DNA of 64,000 nt, from contig NC_089496.1 in assembly GCF_036850765.1 (NCBI RefSeq), forward strand, positions 47,730,113 to 47,794,112, written 5' to 3'. Origin of the DNA: Saccopteryx bilineata. Its lineage: Eukaryota; Chordata; Mammalia; Chiroptera; Emballonuridae. The notes below the pieces were generated by a model. That model saw nothing but the letters and a program-made list of their open reading frames with translations, did not search any database and had not been told where the DNA came from. The first letter of the stretch is position 1, and each line of letters opens with the position of its first letter. Below are positions 10,595 to 22,101 of the stretch, one piece after another. The position numbers and the translations under genes are program-made.

Positions 10595-10880
10595 CATCTA
10601 TCTATTCATTCATTTATTCATCAGGTTTACCAGGGGCCTACTATGTGACAGATATTAGGCTCCCTGTTGGAGTACAATGGTGAATGAAATAGACACAGTC
10701 CCTGCCTTTCCAAACCTTCCAGTCTGGCAGTGGAGAGAGATGATTAGCCAAGCAAAGACAACTCAGTCTGTGTGGGAACGATAGAAGATAGAGGGAACAT
10801 ATGGTAGGAACACCTCACCCAATATAGAGCGACCAGGAACCTTTTATAGGAGAAAATGATCTCTGACAGTAGATGTTTTA
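10595..10880 (-). mobile_element. L2 LINE 3' end relic, antisense
   Basis: Starts ATCTATCTATTCATTCATTT, then CCTACTATGTGACAGATATT and GACACAGTCCCTGCC. This order is the reverse complement of the L2 3' end (TGAATGAA tail, CTGGCACATAGTAGG, AGGGACTTGTC). Confidence 0.75.
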
Positions 10881-10902
10881 GGCCAAAAAGACTGCAAGAA
10901 GA

Positions 10903-11008
10903 TCAACAACAACCATTCATTGAGGGCTCACACCATGACCAACGCTTAAGTGACTTGTCCAAGGAAACTTTGTGAGTGGCAGAGTCTGGATTTTTCTGAA
11001 GCCAAATT
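10903..11008 (-). mobile_element. MIR SINE relic, antisense
   Basis: ATTGAGGGCTCACACC, ACGCTTAAGTGACTTGTCCA and GTGAGTGGCAGAGTCTGGAT follow the antisense MIR order around the TTGCCCAAGGTCAC core. Confidence 0.65.
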
Positions 11009-13570
11009 GTATTGACTATATTATTTAAGAGGCCCAGAGACTGGCCACAAACATATAGGGTATCAGACTGTAGATTTGGCTACTCTATTGACCACATGGG
11101 GTTTGGAGCTTTAGCTCCTCAACTAGTAGAGAAACCCCAATTCAAACTATCAGTTAGTAGAGGGAGCGAGGTCTCTTACCTGCACACTGAGGATATTGTC
11201 GGCATCTGAAGGACAGATTCCCAACATCTTTCACATTGCATAAGTGAGGCCACACAACTGTTTTTCAATTTGGTTGAAACATGAAAGTTAGCTTTCCATG
11301 AGAATTAAAGTGAAGTTTTTAGGTTCTGTGGACACCTTGTGGTGACTTTCAAAAGTTTGCAGAGAAAAGTAAGAATGACATTACTATCACAGGTTTGGAA
11401 CAATGACTTGATAAAATAAACACCTACTTTTAAGTTTGTGGCACCAATGTATGTATGTTTATAGTCTATCTTCCAGAAACTTAAGGAATATCTTAAAGGA
11501 AAAGTCATTAAAAAAAATTAAGATGCAAAGGAATAAAAAAAAAAGGAAGTTCAATTTGAATAGAAATATGTATCAAGTTTATTTTGGGCTTCCTTGAAAC
11601 CAAAGCAAAAAGGGAAATGTGGAAAATTACATAATTTTTCATTATCAGAAAGAAGGAAGCACAATCCTAGGAAGAAAAAGTATTTGCTAAGACACAAATT
11701 TTGAAAAGTTACTTGATATAGACTTGACCCTTGAAAGAAGGAAGAAATAGATTAAGATGTTTATAATGTGGTGGATTGCAGTACAACTCAAGAACTGTGA
11801 TGAAATAAGTCTTTTCCTTTAAACCTAGAAAGGAGAAAGGCTTCCTACCAGGTCACTAGACCTCGATGCACAGGTCTGGGTTTAGCCTGCAGCACTAACC
11901 CATCTATTTGGTTATATATTCATGAGGCAAACATTTGTTGATTACCTGACCTGTGCCATTCATGTTTCTAGGGCTGGAACTGAATGATTAAAAAGAAAAA
12001 TAAATCCCTGCTCACAGTCCAAATTAAAACGATTCCAGCACATTAATATAAAATTTTATAGTTTTAATTGCTACAATGGTATGTGATGGATGAATGATGG
12101 GTTAATCAACTTACATGGTTCTTTATGGTTTACAGAATGTTTTCATACATCGTTAGAACCCAAGTACGCTTATGGAAGCATTGGGACATTCCAGGTAGAA
12201 CCTAGCGGTCAGATCTGGGCTGATGTTCCTGGTTCCAGAGTCCTGCAATATTATGGAAATACTGTTTGTGTTTATATTTTTCCATTGAAAGGATGTGCTT
12301 GGGAGCCCATTTCGGATTTTAGTAAGAAAATCACAATGCACAAGAGACCTGAACACACCTTGATGTGTTTAAGACTTGAACATAATACCCAGTGACACTT
12401 TTTTCAACGAACATCGTAATTTTCTTCCCATCCCATGATGTGTTGCAGAACTTTGGGAAAAATGTGAGATCCTTGTGCGAGGCACAGCTAGGTAATATTA
12501 ATAACTGTTCAATGGCGCCCAACTGTCTGTATCTCGGGGCAATGACGGCTTGTTGTGTGGTCCACTCTGGCTCTGGGACCTTTCTTCTCCTTCCTCCGCA
12601 CGCCTGTTGTGCACAATGGGTGAAGAATTCTGCTGCTTTTCTAGTTAATTAACCCACATGCTAATGATATTCTTCCATCCTTGGTCGGTTTAGAGCAACC
12701 TCCAGCTGTCTGCCTGTAAGAAGAAAATGGCTGCATGTATTCACCAGGGCCACTTGCCGGTAGGGGACAACCTCATCCCAGTTTGCCCAGGATGTTCTCG
12801 GTTTTAGCATTGGAAGTCCCACATCTTGGTAACCCCCTCAGTCCTATACAAATGGGACCAGGATGGGTCACCCCAAATGCAGAGAACTATCTGTCCGATC
12901 AAAAGGCAACAAATGAACATCTGCATCACTGAGTAAAATACAAGGATTGAAGGTGATATTGGATGGTTAGTTTGGGTCCCACCAGAAGCAGGTCCTGAGT
13001 CAAGGATACTACTGCAAGTAGTCTACGGGGAGGTGGTCCCGGGAAACAGCTGTAGGAGAGGATAGAAATGAGACAGGCAAGCAAGTTGTTCCTGTGGGCA
13101 CCTGGAACCTAATTCTACTGGGAAGCACTGGGAACTGCTGGAGAGCACATGCCCCAGAGCCATGCGCCCTGGGGGTGAGAGGAGTGGAGGTAAGCACGGC
13201 ATTAGTGGAAGTCCGTTTCTGCTGGTGGCAGTGAGGTCGTTAGCTTGGTCTGATGAGCCTGGAGGCAGCGGTCAGAGGAAGCCCTCTGACCTAGAGATGC
13301 AAGGGTAGCAGATGAAAGCCTGGCCGTTTCCATCCAAGTGGTCAGGGCTGAAGGGGCCTGGGATGTGACAGCGCTGCTCCAGGGGGTCTGCACTGCTCTC
13401 TGGGTCATCGTGTCCCACAGCACTGACCAGCTGTCTTTGCGCTGTGGCCCCGGGCTCAGACATGCGTGCTTGTTCCGTAATGGGGGAAGGAAGTGCGCTG
13501 GACGTCGGGGACGTGGAGCGTGTCGGGCTGCAGCGAAAGGCGGATGAGTTGATGTCTCTATATAGTGACT
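11009..13570. other. Mostly unique sequence, no gene recognised
   Basis: AT-rich DNA to about 12650, then GC-richer DNA to 13550. A short L2-like antisense piece (ACATTTGTTGATTACCTGAC) lies at about 11925-12010. The 13200-13550 patch gives overlapping frames on both strands (63-73 codons) with no domain. No splice-bounded exon could be supported. Confidence 0.5.
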
Positions 13571-13585
13571 GATACGTGTTCTTTT

Positions 13586-13646
13586 TCTTTTTAATTTTTT
13601 TAAATTTTATTTATTCATTTTAGAAAGGAGAGAGAGAGGAAGAGAG

Positions 13647-13683
<37 letters not shown>

Positions 13684-13805
13684 GGGGAGAAGCAGGAAGC
13701 ATCAACTCCCATATGTGCCTTGACCAAGCAAGCCCAGGGTTTCGAACCGGCGACCTCAGCATTTCCAGGTAGACGCTTTATTCACTGCACCATCACAGGT
13801 CAGGC
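13586..13805 (-). mobile_element. tRNA-derived SINE (type C)
   Basis: The minus-strand head is GCCTGACCTGTGATGGTGCA, followed by the B-box-like GTCGCCGGTTCGAAACCC, then GTCAAGGCACATATGGGAGT and a long (CT)n tract (plus-strand (GA)n at 13628-13681). The perfect 15-bp target duplication GATACGTGTTCTTTT lies at 13571-13585 and 13806-13820. Confidence 0.95.
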
Positions 13806-13820
13806 GATACGTGTTCTTTT

Positions 13821-14370
13821 CATTGGTAATTACCATATATGGCCAAAGTACAGAAATGTGAGATCAGTTGGAAATTTCCAATTGGTTTTCAGTGCTGTCA
13901 CTTTAGACATTAATTCTATAAATCTCAGCAATTTGTATGGAGGAGACTTTTGAATACCCTTTAGGATCTCATTCCGAGACTTACCAAGTCTCATTATTAT
14001 AAAGAATTTGAATTTAAAATTTTTACCTTTCCTTTAGCCATTAAAAACTGTTTGCATTTCTGTCCTTGAGCTGAACAAAGTTTGTCTCTCCAGTCTACCA
14101 AAGAAACACCTAGAACATGACCTCCTCCGTCAGCTCACAACGTGCCAATGCAGTGGCGTGCTGTGCCCCAGCCAGGTCCCCTGGCCAGGTGCCTGGAGTC
14201 GGTAACTACGCCAATCAGCAGTCTAGGTGACCTGGTATATACCTCTGCCAAATGGAGATGCTCCAATCTGGGTAGAAGCTGAAGATTCAGATGACTGTCC
14301 AAGAAGTTTAGCGAAGATATTAGGTGAGTGGGAGCCACAAGGAATCAAAAGCCTGGAGGGAGGGAGAAGA
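13821..14370. other. Unique sequence, no gene recognised
   Basis: AT-rich to 14060, then a mixed segment with short frames on both strands. No repeat or domain was recognised. Confidence 0.5.
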
Positions 14371-14378
14371 TTATAGAG

Positions 14379-14712
14379 CAGGGGTCCCCAGACTTTTTAC
14401 ACAGGGGGCCAGTTCACTGTCCCTCAGACTGTTGGAGGGCCGGACTATAAAAATAAAAACTATGAACAAATCCCTATGCACACTGCACATATCTTATTTT
14501 AAAGTAAAAAAACAAAACAGGAACAAATACAGTATTTAAAATAAAGAACAAATAAATTTAAATCAATAAACTGACCAGTATTTCAATGGGAACTATGCTC
14601 CTCTCACCGACCACCAATGAAAGAGGTGCCCCTTCTGGAAGTGCGGCGGGGGCTGGATAAATGGCCTCAGGGGGCCGCATGCGGCCCGCGGGCCGTAGTT
14701 TGGGGACCCCTG
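14379..14712 (-). mobile_element. hAT non-autonomous element, family 1
   Basis: Termini are CAGGGGTCCCCAGACTTT and AGTTTGGGGACCCCTG. A perfect 8-bp target duplication TTATAGAG flanks it (14371-14378 and 14713-14720), diagnostic of hAT transposition. It is inverted relative to the copies at 42000 and 55136. The internal join GAGGAGCA to TAGTTCCCATTG shows a larger deletion than in the 55136 copy. There is no coding capacity. Confidence 0.95.
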
Positions 14713-14720
14713 TTATAGAG

Positions 14721-15334
14721 ACTGGAGTGACAGTGAGTTGTAGTGGAGTATTCATAAACAGAGGGCAGCTGTGCGTCCATCATGACGGACCTTTGAAATG
14801 GGAAGTGACGCTCTTCTGCCACGGAGAGGCACTGGAAACCAGGTGGCTCAACCTGGCTGGTGCCTTAAAAGTCAGTCCGGTGTCCATGAGTGTGGCTATG
14901 AATGCAGCCTTAGAAAAACCCTGTTAATTAAAGTAATCCAGGGGTCCCCATCTACCTGAAAGAACTCATATATATTTTTTATGTATTCGAAATCACTTGG
15001 CTAAATCATTTTAATTCCATTACTATTTTTTTGTTTTTACACTTTTAAAATGTTTTTATTAAAACATGTTCTTTCTCATGCTGTCATTTTGCCTTTTAGA
15101 ATTGTTTTTACTTATTTTCACTTTTTATTTTTTTCACCATTGAGGTATGATTGTCAAATAAAATGGTTAGGAATTTAAAGTATATAATGGGATGATTTTG
15201 TATATGTGTACATTGTATATTCTTACAGTTTTAATATTAATTTTATTTTAAATTTAATTTAAGACTCATACATTCAGTTCAGCTTTTTAAAGTCCTCCTG
15301 CCAAATAAGCAGGTGAGAATAGAATAGTGTGAGA
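14721..15334. other. AT-rich unique sequence
   Basis: Long A/T tracts from 14960 to 15290. A faint L1-like 3' region (GAGGTATGATTGTCAAATAA) may be present at 15140-15240, but the match is weak. Confidence 0.4.
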
Positions 15335-15450
15335 TTTGGGGCCAGAAACACATAGATTTAAATCTTGGTCCTGAAATTCACTATAGATGTGCTCATGGGC
15401 AAAGCACTTAGCTGCTCTGAATTTTAAATGAGGATAATATTTATTATTAA
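15335..15450 (+). mobile_element. MIR SINE relic, sense
   Basis: TTTAAATCTTGGTCCTGAAA, GGGCAAAGCACTTAGCTGC and TTAAATGAGGATAATATTTA keep the MIR core order. Confidence 0.75.
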
Positions 15451-15629
15451 CAATTTTATTACCATTATCATTACCTCACAAAAAATATGTAAAAATTTCC
15501 CCCCACCCACTCTTGCCTCCAAATATATTTTATAAAAGATTGAGGTTTGTCATATTAAAATATATAATCTAATAATAATAATAAAAACAACCCAACATCC
15601 CTTCCCTGAATAGTTTCCCGTTCTCTTCC

Positions 15630-15776
15630 TTAGGCGCTCCACTCCACGGTCTTGTCATTTTGTATTGACCTGTCTGTATCTCCTATTACACCGGAGGTCT
15701 GGAAGTCAGGCACATCATTGTCAGAGCCCTGGCACATAGTAGGGGCTTAATGCATAGATAAATAAATGAATGAAAG
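15630..15776 (+). mobile_element. L2 LINE 3' end relic, sense
   Basis: CCCTGGCACATAGTAGGGGC, then TTAATGCATAGATAAATAAA and TGAATGAAAG match the L2 3' terminus and its tail. Confidence 0.75.
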
Positions 15777-16028
15777 CCTTGGTAGTAGCCAGCTTTCAAA
15801 CCAACAGTCAAAGTCATGTTAATAATTGATGGACCAAAATGTGTTTCAGGAAACACTGGTTCTGAGATATATTAATCGCTGTCCTGGATTAAGACTTGGA
15901 TAGTTGAGAGAGTGGAAAAAGCTGCTTATTCTCATGTCTCAAAATTTCACTGTTTTCATTAGACTATTAAATGCTCCAGTATGTGTTTTAGTTAATAAAC
16001 TGAATTACTGTATGTTTTCATGCTCTTT

Positions 16029-16029
<1 letters not shown>

Positions 16030-16064
<35 letters not shown>
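16030..16064 (+). repeat. (GT)n microsatellite
   Basis: About 17 uninterrupted GT dinucleotides. Confidence 0.98.
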
Positions 16065-16069
<5 letters not shown>

Positions 16070-16439
16070 GCAGTCCTTGTTGAAATGAATTCCATATAAC
16101 AACAGTGGTGCTACAGTTTTTTACTTTACGAAATGAAATAAGAGTGCATCCGTCTTCATGATTATTTACATTGGTCTGTAACATTTCAGCCAATGCAGGA
16201 AGTCCAAGGAGGAAAATGGGGGGGGGGGGGAGCAGCAGCAGCATAAAAATAAAAAGGAAATAAGGATTTTGCTGACAATATGAATCAGTTTTGAAAACAC
16301 AAGAAAAGCAACTGTGACAGCCTATTAAACTAACCATAAATACAAGTGAGGTGAAAAAGTCAATATGTTGCAAATCACTACATAAATAAATTTGCTACAT
16401 AGATAGCAGTGATCAATCCTAGAAAATATTATGAGAAAA

Positions 16440-17030
16440 GAGCACTTATTTACTATATTAACAAAATACAACTTAGGACTAACCCTCACAAGTATATGTT
16501 AATTAAATAAACCCAACTTAAAAATTAATAGATAGAAGATTCCTATATTAGCAGATTTACCATATATTGGTATGAAGTCATTCAATATTAAAAGGCATAT
16601 CAAGATAATTGGTATATTGATGGCAATGCATTCAAAATCCCAGTTTGGAACTTGATAAAAGTGTTTTGAAAGTTCAGCTGGAAGATAAATGGGTAAAAAA
16701 AGTAGCCCCTCCCAAAAAAGAGAAATAAGGAAGTACAATTAGGAGAAACCAGAAGTCAGTTATTTAAATATGTTAAAAACTATAAGTCTTAAAACCTTAC
16801 TGTATTATGTAAGAACAACCTGAGATACTAAAATTTTAAAAGGCATTTTTATACCTAGAGACTTACTGTAAGAGAAAGATAGAATTATATATAAATATAA
16901 GAATGGGTGATGCTGCTGCAGAAATTGGATGATAATTTTTAAAATTAAATTTCCCATTCATGCTACATGCAATCTCCAGGTGGATTAAAGATTTAAACGT
17001 AAAAGAAGCAACATGTAGAATTAAGAGAAA
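16440..17030 (+). mobile_element. Degraded L1 ORF2 3' part, sense (probable)
   Basis: Fragments such as GGCAATGCATTCAAAATCCC and, near the end, GGTGGATTAAAGATTTAAACG resemble the 3' third of L1 ORF2 read in the sense direction. The frame is destroyed by many stops. It ends where an antisense L1-like 3' region begins. Confidence 0.5.
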
Positions 17031-17091
17031 GTATAACTTTTAAATTAATAGTTACTTTATAGGGTTTTTAGATTTTAGGTTTACAGAAAAA

Positions 17092-17130
17092 TTGCATAGG
17101 AAATATAAGGTTCTTATATTTCCTATGCAA
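17092..17130. repeat. Perfect 18-bp hairpin with 3-nt loop
   Basis: The arm TTGCATAGGAAATATAAG (17092-17109), the loop GTT, then the exact reverse complement CTTATATTTCCTATGCAA (17113-17130). There is no mismatch. Confidence 0.97.
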
Positions 17131-17279
17131 ATATAAGGGCCCTGTTCTCACAGACCCCTCCTAATTTCTCTTATTATTAACATCTTGCATTGATGTACTA
17201 CATTAGTCATCAATGATGAACCAATATAGATACATTATTACTAATTAAAGTCTATAGTTCACATTAGGTTTCCCTCTTT

Positions 17280-17648
17280 TTGTGTGTGTGTGTGTATTTT
17301 TCCTAAGTTAGAAGCAGGGAGGCACTCAGATAGACTCCCGCATGTGCCCGACCAGGATCCACCTGGCATGCCCACCAGGGGGTGATGCTCTGCCCATCTG
17401 GGCCGTTGCTCCATGGTGGCCGGAGCCATTCTAGCACCTGAGGCAGAGACTATGGAGCTGTCCTCAGCGCCCAGGCCAACTTTGCTCCAATGGAGCCTTG
17501 GCTGTGGGAGGGGAAGAGAGAGACAGAAGGAGAGAGGGAGGGGTGGAGAAGCAGATGGGCGCTTCTCCTGTGTGCCCTGGGCGGGAATCAAACCCGGGAC
17601 TCCTGCACGCCAGGCCAACACTCTACCGCTGAGCCAGCCGGCCTGAGC
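17280..17648 (-). mobile_element. tRNA-derived long SINE (type A)
   Basis: The minus-strand copy has the head CTCAGGCCGGCTGGCTCAGC, the CCCGGGTTTGATTCCCGCCC B-box region and the tail block GTGCCTCCCTGCTTCTAACT. The target duplication is AGGTTTCCCTCTTT at 17266-17279 and 17649-17662. A (TG)n tract at about 17280-17295 sits between the 5' duplication and the degenerate A tail. It has a single CCAGGGGG unit, unlike the copy at 9065. Confidence 0.92.
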
Positions 17649-18044
17649 AGGTTTCCCTCTTTGTGTGGTATAGTTAGGTGGGCTTTGACAAATACTTGTG
17701 CCATGTATTCACCATTACAAGATTGTACAGTATTTCCTATGCCCCTTCCCTCCCCCTGGAGCCCCTGGAAACCAGTGATATTTTTATTACCTATATAGTG
17801 TTACCTTTGCCAGAGCGTCAAATAGTTGGAGTCATACGTTATGTCACCTTTGCACACTGGCTTCTTTCATTTAGCAATGTGTATTTAAAGTTCCTCCATG
17901 TCCTTTCATGGCTTAATAGCACATTTCTTTTTATTGCTGCACAATATTCCATTGCATGGATATACCATAGTGTATTTACTTATTCAGCTATCAAAGAACT
18001 GGACACTTTAAAAAATCTTATAATATTCACTTGGACAAAATAAA

Positions 18045-18370
18045 ACATTTATTGAGAAACTGCCATACTCCAAGCCCTATTCTAGAGTCTAGAGTTTTTA
18101 ACAATGTGCAAAAGATACAGCAATCTTTGCTTTGGGGAAGATTACATAAGAGTGGGTGGAGGCAGACACAGAAAATAAAGAATAAACAACAAATAGGTAA
18201 AGTTTAAAGTACTCATTGCTATGGCAAAGTAAAAAGGAGAGCTGGGTGAAGGGGATTGGGAGTGTTGGGGGGGCTGGTGAGATAAGTCAACAGGTGGCAA
18301 TTCTGAATAGAATGGTCAGAGCTCCATGTGACAGTGATGCTTATGTCCAGCGTTGGTGGTGGTCAGAACA
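18045..18370 (-). mobile_element. L2 LINE 3' region relic, antisense
   Basis: AAAACATTTATTGAGAAACT, CAAGCCCTATTCTAGAGTC and, further on, GAGATAAGTCAACAGGTGGC follow the antisense L2 3' order. Confidence 0.65.
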
Positions 18371-18399
18371 AAAAGATGACCTGTAAAGTATAAAATTGG

Positions 18400-19010
18400 A
18401 AAACTTACTCCTGATGAGAAAAGCAAATTCAGACAATGTAACAAACATGCCACTTATTAAATTGGCATAAACTTTTAAAAATGCAGGTTTGGCGATGGTC
18501 TATGGAGATTTCACACAGTAGGAGAAAGTCTTAACTTCTATGATTGTTCTAGAAGGCAACAAGGTAACATAGACTAAGGGGTCTTACCAATGTTTACATA
18601 CAACCATTCCACATCTAGGAATGCATAGTAAAAAAGTAACCAGAAATGATAATAAAATTCATGTAAAATTATTTCATTGTAACTTTAAAATTTGGAAATA
18701 GCACACATTTTCTCTAATGGGGACACATTAGAAATTATGATGGTATATTCAATTAATGTAATGCCATGCAATCTTTAAAAATGATGAAATCATTTTTTGA
18801 AGAATAGTTAATGATTTGGGAAAGTGCTTATGCATAGATAATGTTCCAAAAGAAATATACCAAATGTTAGCAGTAGTTATAAACCTCGGGTGGTGGGATT
18901 ATGGATGCTTAAAAATAACTCCTTTTTGATATTTATGTATAATGCATTACAATATTCATGCATAATACATCTGTATTATAAAATACATTATTAAAAATGA
19001 AAATTACCCC
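18400..19010 (+). mobile_element. Old L1 3' UTR, sense
   Basis: CCATTCCACATCTAGGAATG, AATTTGGAAATAGCACACAT, ATTATGATGGTATATTCAAT, TGGTGGGATTATGGATGCTT and the A-rich end AATACATTATTAAAAATGAA keep the order of an old L1 3' UTR. Its central part 18597-18790 reappears inverted at 19975-20165. Confidence 0.7.
18597..18790 (+). repeat. Left arm of a ~190-bp inverted duplication
   Basis: The reverse complement of this segment matches 19975-20165 with about five substitutions and two small indels by eye. The spacer is about 1.2 kb. The arm lies within an old L1 3' UTR. Confidence 0.95.
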
Positions 19011-19189
19011 AAATTAAAAAGAAAATAAAAATAGCTTTGGTTTATTTATTTCTCCTAATTCTGTTTGTTATCTATTTTCCTTTCTTCATCTGGGTCAGTG
19101 ATCCCTTTTCTTTTTCCTTTGTTCCTTCCTTTTCCCCCTGTCTCCCTGTTTCTTTCTCCTCCTCCTCCTCCACTGGCTCCAGCTTCTGC

Positions 19190-19640
19190 TTCTGATATTC
19201 ATGAGGCCAAGGGTGTTCACATATTTTATTCACTGCCAGATTGCCCTCCAGAAAGGCAGCTGTAATCTCACCCTTCCTCCTCATTCCCACCAGTTCTTTC
19301 TGTGTAGAACCTAACTTTCCTGTTTTTGCTGTTTGGATGGCTGAAGAGCGATGATTTTAGTTTGAGTGGCGCGTCTGTGATTTTCAGTGAGGTCGAACTT
19401 CTTTTCAAGTGCTTGCTACTCCTTTGGGCTTCCCTTTCTGCGGATTCAGTTTATGGATCTTTCGCCCATTTTTTGTTGTTGTTATTTGTTTGTTTGCTTG
19501 TTTATTAGCCCTTTCATGTATTCATAGTTCATCGGTCCTTTGTGAGTTGGAGGCATCCTTGCTGTTAGGTGGCAATCTCTCGGCAGGTTAGGCGAGTCAA
19601 GTATCTGCTTTCAACCTATGTCCTCCTGTGACTGGCCCTA
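19190..19640 (-). mobile_element. Old L1 3' UTR, antisense
   Basis: TGCCAGATTGCCCTCCAGAA, CCTTCCTCCTCATTCCCACC, GATTTTCAGTGAGGTCGAAC and GGATCTTTCGCCCATTTTTT are the familiar antisense L1 3' UTR landmarks in order, strongly diverged. Confidence 0.75.
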
Positions 19641-19974
19641 TGTTGTCCTCTGTAGAGGCAATCCTTGAATTTTGATCCATCCAGTTTTTAAAATTGATTC
19701 ACCAATACTGCCATGTAGAGTATCACTTAGATCTTTAGTTAAGACTTCAGATTTTTGTCTCCATTTTTCTCTTCCCATTTTCCATTTTGTCTTTTTTCTC
19801 TTTATTCTATAATGAAGTGTCAAGTTTGTCCTCCATGCCACTTATTCAGCATTTCAATGCCAAATCTGCGATTTCGGCTTCAAGGAGGGGCTTAATTCTT
19901 CTTTCTGAAGTATTGGTTCCTTGTAGCATTTCTTACTTCAGTAAACCTCGCTTTCTGCTAACCAACTTTTTTTT

Positions 19975-20165
19975 ATTTCATCATTTTTAAAGATTGCATG
20001 GCATTACATTAATTGAATATACCATCATAATTTCTAATATGTCCCCATTAGAGAAAATGTGTGCTATTTCCAAATTTTAAAGTTACAATGAAACAATTTT
20101 TACATGAATTTTGTTATTTCTGGTTACTTTTTTACTATGCATTCCTAGATGTGGAATGATTGCAT
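19975..20165 (-). repeat. Right arm of the ~190-bp inverted duplication
   Basis: It matches the reverse complement of 18597-18790 at about 96-97% by eye, far closer than two independent old L1 copies should be. Confidence 0.95.
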
Positions 20166-21586
20166 CTATTGAAATACAAACAACTCACGATTTTTTTTTC
20201 TTTTGCTTTTTTGAGCAAAACGTCTAGAGGGATCCCTTTTCTGAGACTTCCAGAAGGTATCACCTGTCCCTTAGTCTCCGCACTTCCCAGGTTGCCACGC
20301 GCTCACACAGGGAGCCGGTGGCAGGGGACCACAGCCCCTGCGCTCTGACCGCTTCTGTCGAGGCCGAATCCCTTTCCTGCCGCCACAGATGGTAGGTAGG
20401 TTGGTGAGCCCAGCGCCTCACACATTTCCTGTCTTGTTCTGCTCCCTCAGACAGAAATGGGACCCACTCCTACGTCCAAGGCCGGCTCCGCAGCGCACGG
20501 AACAGATGGGCTGCATGGCAGACGATAGCCCCAGTTTTTACTGCGTCTATTTCTATCTCCTCCCAGGCCCGTAGGGCTTTTATTTATGGAGACCACTCTC
20601 CCGGTAGCCCACCACCTAAGTCTTGCCCAGGTGTTTCCGAAGAGTTGAAGCCTCTGGAAGTAGAGAGGGGTGAGCTGGGGGTGAGCGAAACGAGACACTA
20701 CCATCTGGCTGTCCTAAAAAACCACACGACTCAGGGAAGGAGTAGCCAGCCGGCTTTGTGGGTGCCGCCCAAGTGCTTCTCAGCTCAGGGGCAGAGAGTG
20801 GAGAAGCAACGGATTCTTCTCCTTCGTGCAGGCGAACAGGCGTTTGTTTGTCTGTTTGTTTTCCATTAGAAACAGAGCTCACGGCCTTCCCCATCGTGGC
20901 CGGGCACTTAGGAGTCAGCTTACAGTGGCATTACAGTCACATCCTCCTCACTTTTAGACACAGGCTCATTGATCTAGTATTCAGTAGTGCTGTGAACTTT
21001 TATCTTTGTATGTGTTCAGAGCCATTCTAATGAGACATTGAGAAAGACCAGGTGTCACTTAACTCTGGCCCTTTTATTTAAGAAGCCACCGTTTGATTTC
21101 TTTCCCCAGAAAGGCAGTGACCCCTGCACAGAATGTTTCCCAAGGATCATCTGCAGGCCAAGCCAGCCCAGGCCACTTCTCCAAGAATAACAGGCTTGCA
21201 ACAGCTCCAAATATTTGAGCGAGCAATTCTCCAAGGAAGGGACAAAATCAACCTGCGAGATTCAGAAGCTTGGTGTCATTAATGCCCACCGTCACCGTAT
21301 TAAAGTTCTAATGTGGCTTTTCCTGAAACTATAAACTTTCGAGAAATTGCACCTTGATGAATCCATTCTAGCAGATGAAAATACAAAACTGAATAAAATA
21401 GTCTGGTTCTATGGCTATCGTGAAAAAGAAGACAGCAGAGAGAACAACACGAGGGAGACAGATCACACGGGAGAGTGCTAGGTGGTTTAACATGTATGTC
21501 AGTGGGTGGACTTATTGGATATTATTGCTCTTCCTTTGTTTTAAACCCAAAGGCCAAAGAGAAACATTACTGTTTTCCTTCATGTT
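20166..21586. other. Unique sequence, GC-richer, no gene recognised
   Basis: The 20240-20880 part is GC-richer with overlapping open frames on both strands (60-92 codons), none with a domain or convincing splice signals. The rest is AT-balanced single-copy DNA. Confidence 0.45.
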
Positions 21587-21602
21587 AAGTAGCACTTATT
21601 TC

Positions 21603-21930
21603 TTTTTTTTACAGAGACAGAGAGAGAGTCAGAGAGAGGGATAGATAGGGACAGACAGACAGGAACGGAGAGAGATGAGAAGGATCCATCATTAGTTTTT
21701 TATCGCAACACCTTAGTTGTTCATTGATTGCTTTCTCATATGTGCCTTGACCGCAGGCCTTCAGCAGACTGAGTAACCCCTTGCTTGAGCCAGTGACCTT
21801 GGGTCCAAGGTGGTGAGCTTTGCTCAAACCAGATGAGCCCGAGCTCAAGCTGGTGACCTCGGGGTCTCGAACCTGGGTCCTCTGCATCCCAGTCCGACAC
21901 TCTATCCACTGCACCACCGCCTGGTCAGGC
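21603..21930 (-). mobile_element. tRNA-derived SINE (type B), full length
   Basis: The minus-strand head is GCCTGACCAGGCGGTGGTGC, then AGGACCCAGGTTCGAGACCC, the GAGCAAGGGGTTACTCAGTC block and the CTGTCTGTCCCTATCTATCC tail. The perfect 16-bp target duplication AAGTAGCACTTATTTC lies at 21587-21602 and 21931-21946. The 107-codon frame is repeat translation. Confidence 0.95.
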
Positions 21931-22101
21931 AAGTAGCACTTATTTCAACACCAGGACCACACCAAGTGTACACAAAATTGCCAAATAAAGTGGGGCATGT
22001 CCAGTTGTAATTTGCATTTCAGATAAAAAAATATATATATATATTTTAGTACAAGCATGTCCTAAATGTGATTTGCAAAGGGTAGTGTCTGAACATTTTT
22101 A

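Larger units (their letters stand above)
17035..18010 (-). mobile_element. Old L1-like 3' region, antisense, split by a SINE
   Basis: TTATTATTAACATCTTGCAT, GATGAACCAATATAGATACA, then beyond the SINE GTCATACGTTATGTCACCTT and ATATTCCATTGCATGGATAT are characteristic of antisense old-L1 3' UTR sequence. The SINE at 17280 interrupts it cleanly between two copies of AGGTTTCCCTCTTT. The part at 17092-17130 has turned into a perfect hairpin. Confidence 0.65.

Noticed and set aside
16030..16064. Microsatellites as CRISPR-like arrays
   Set aside because: They are uninterrupted dinucleotide or tetranucleotide tracts without spacers, in a mammalian genome.
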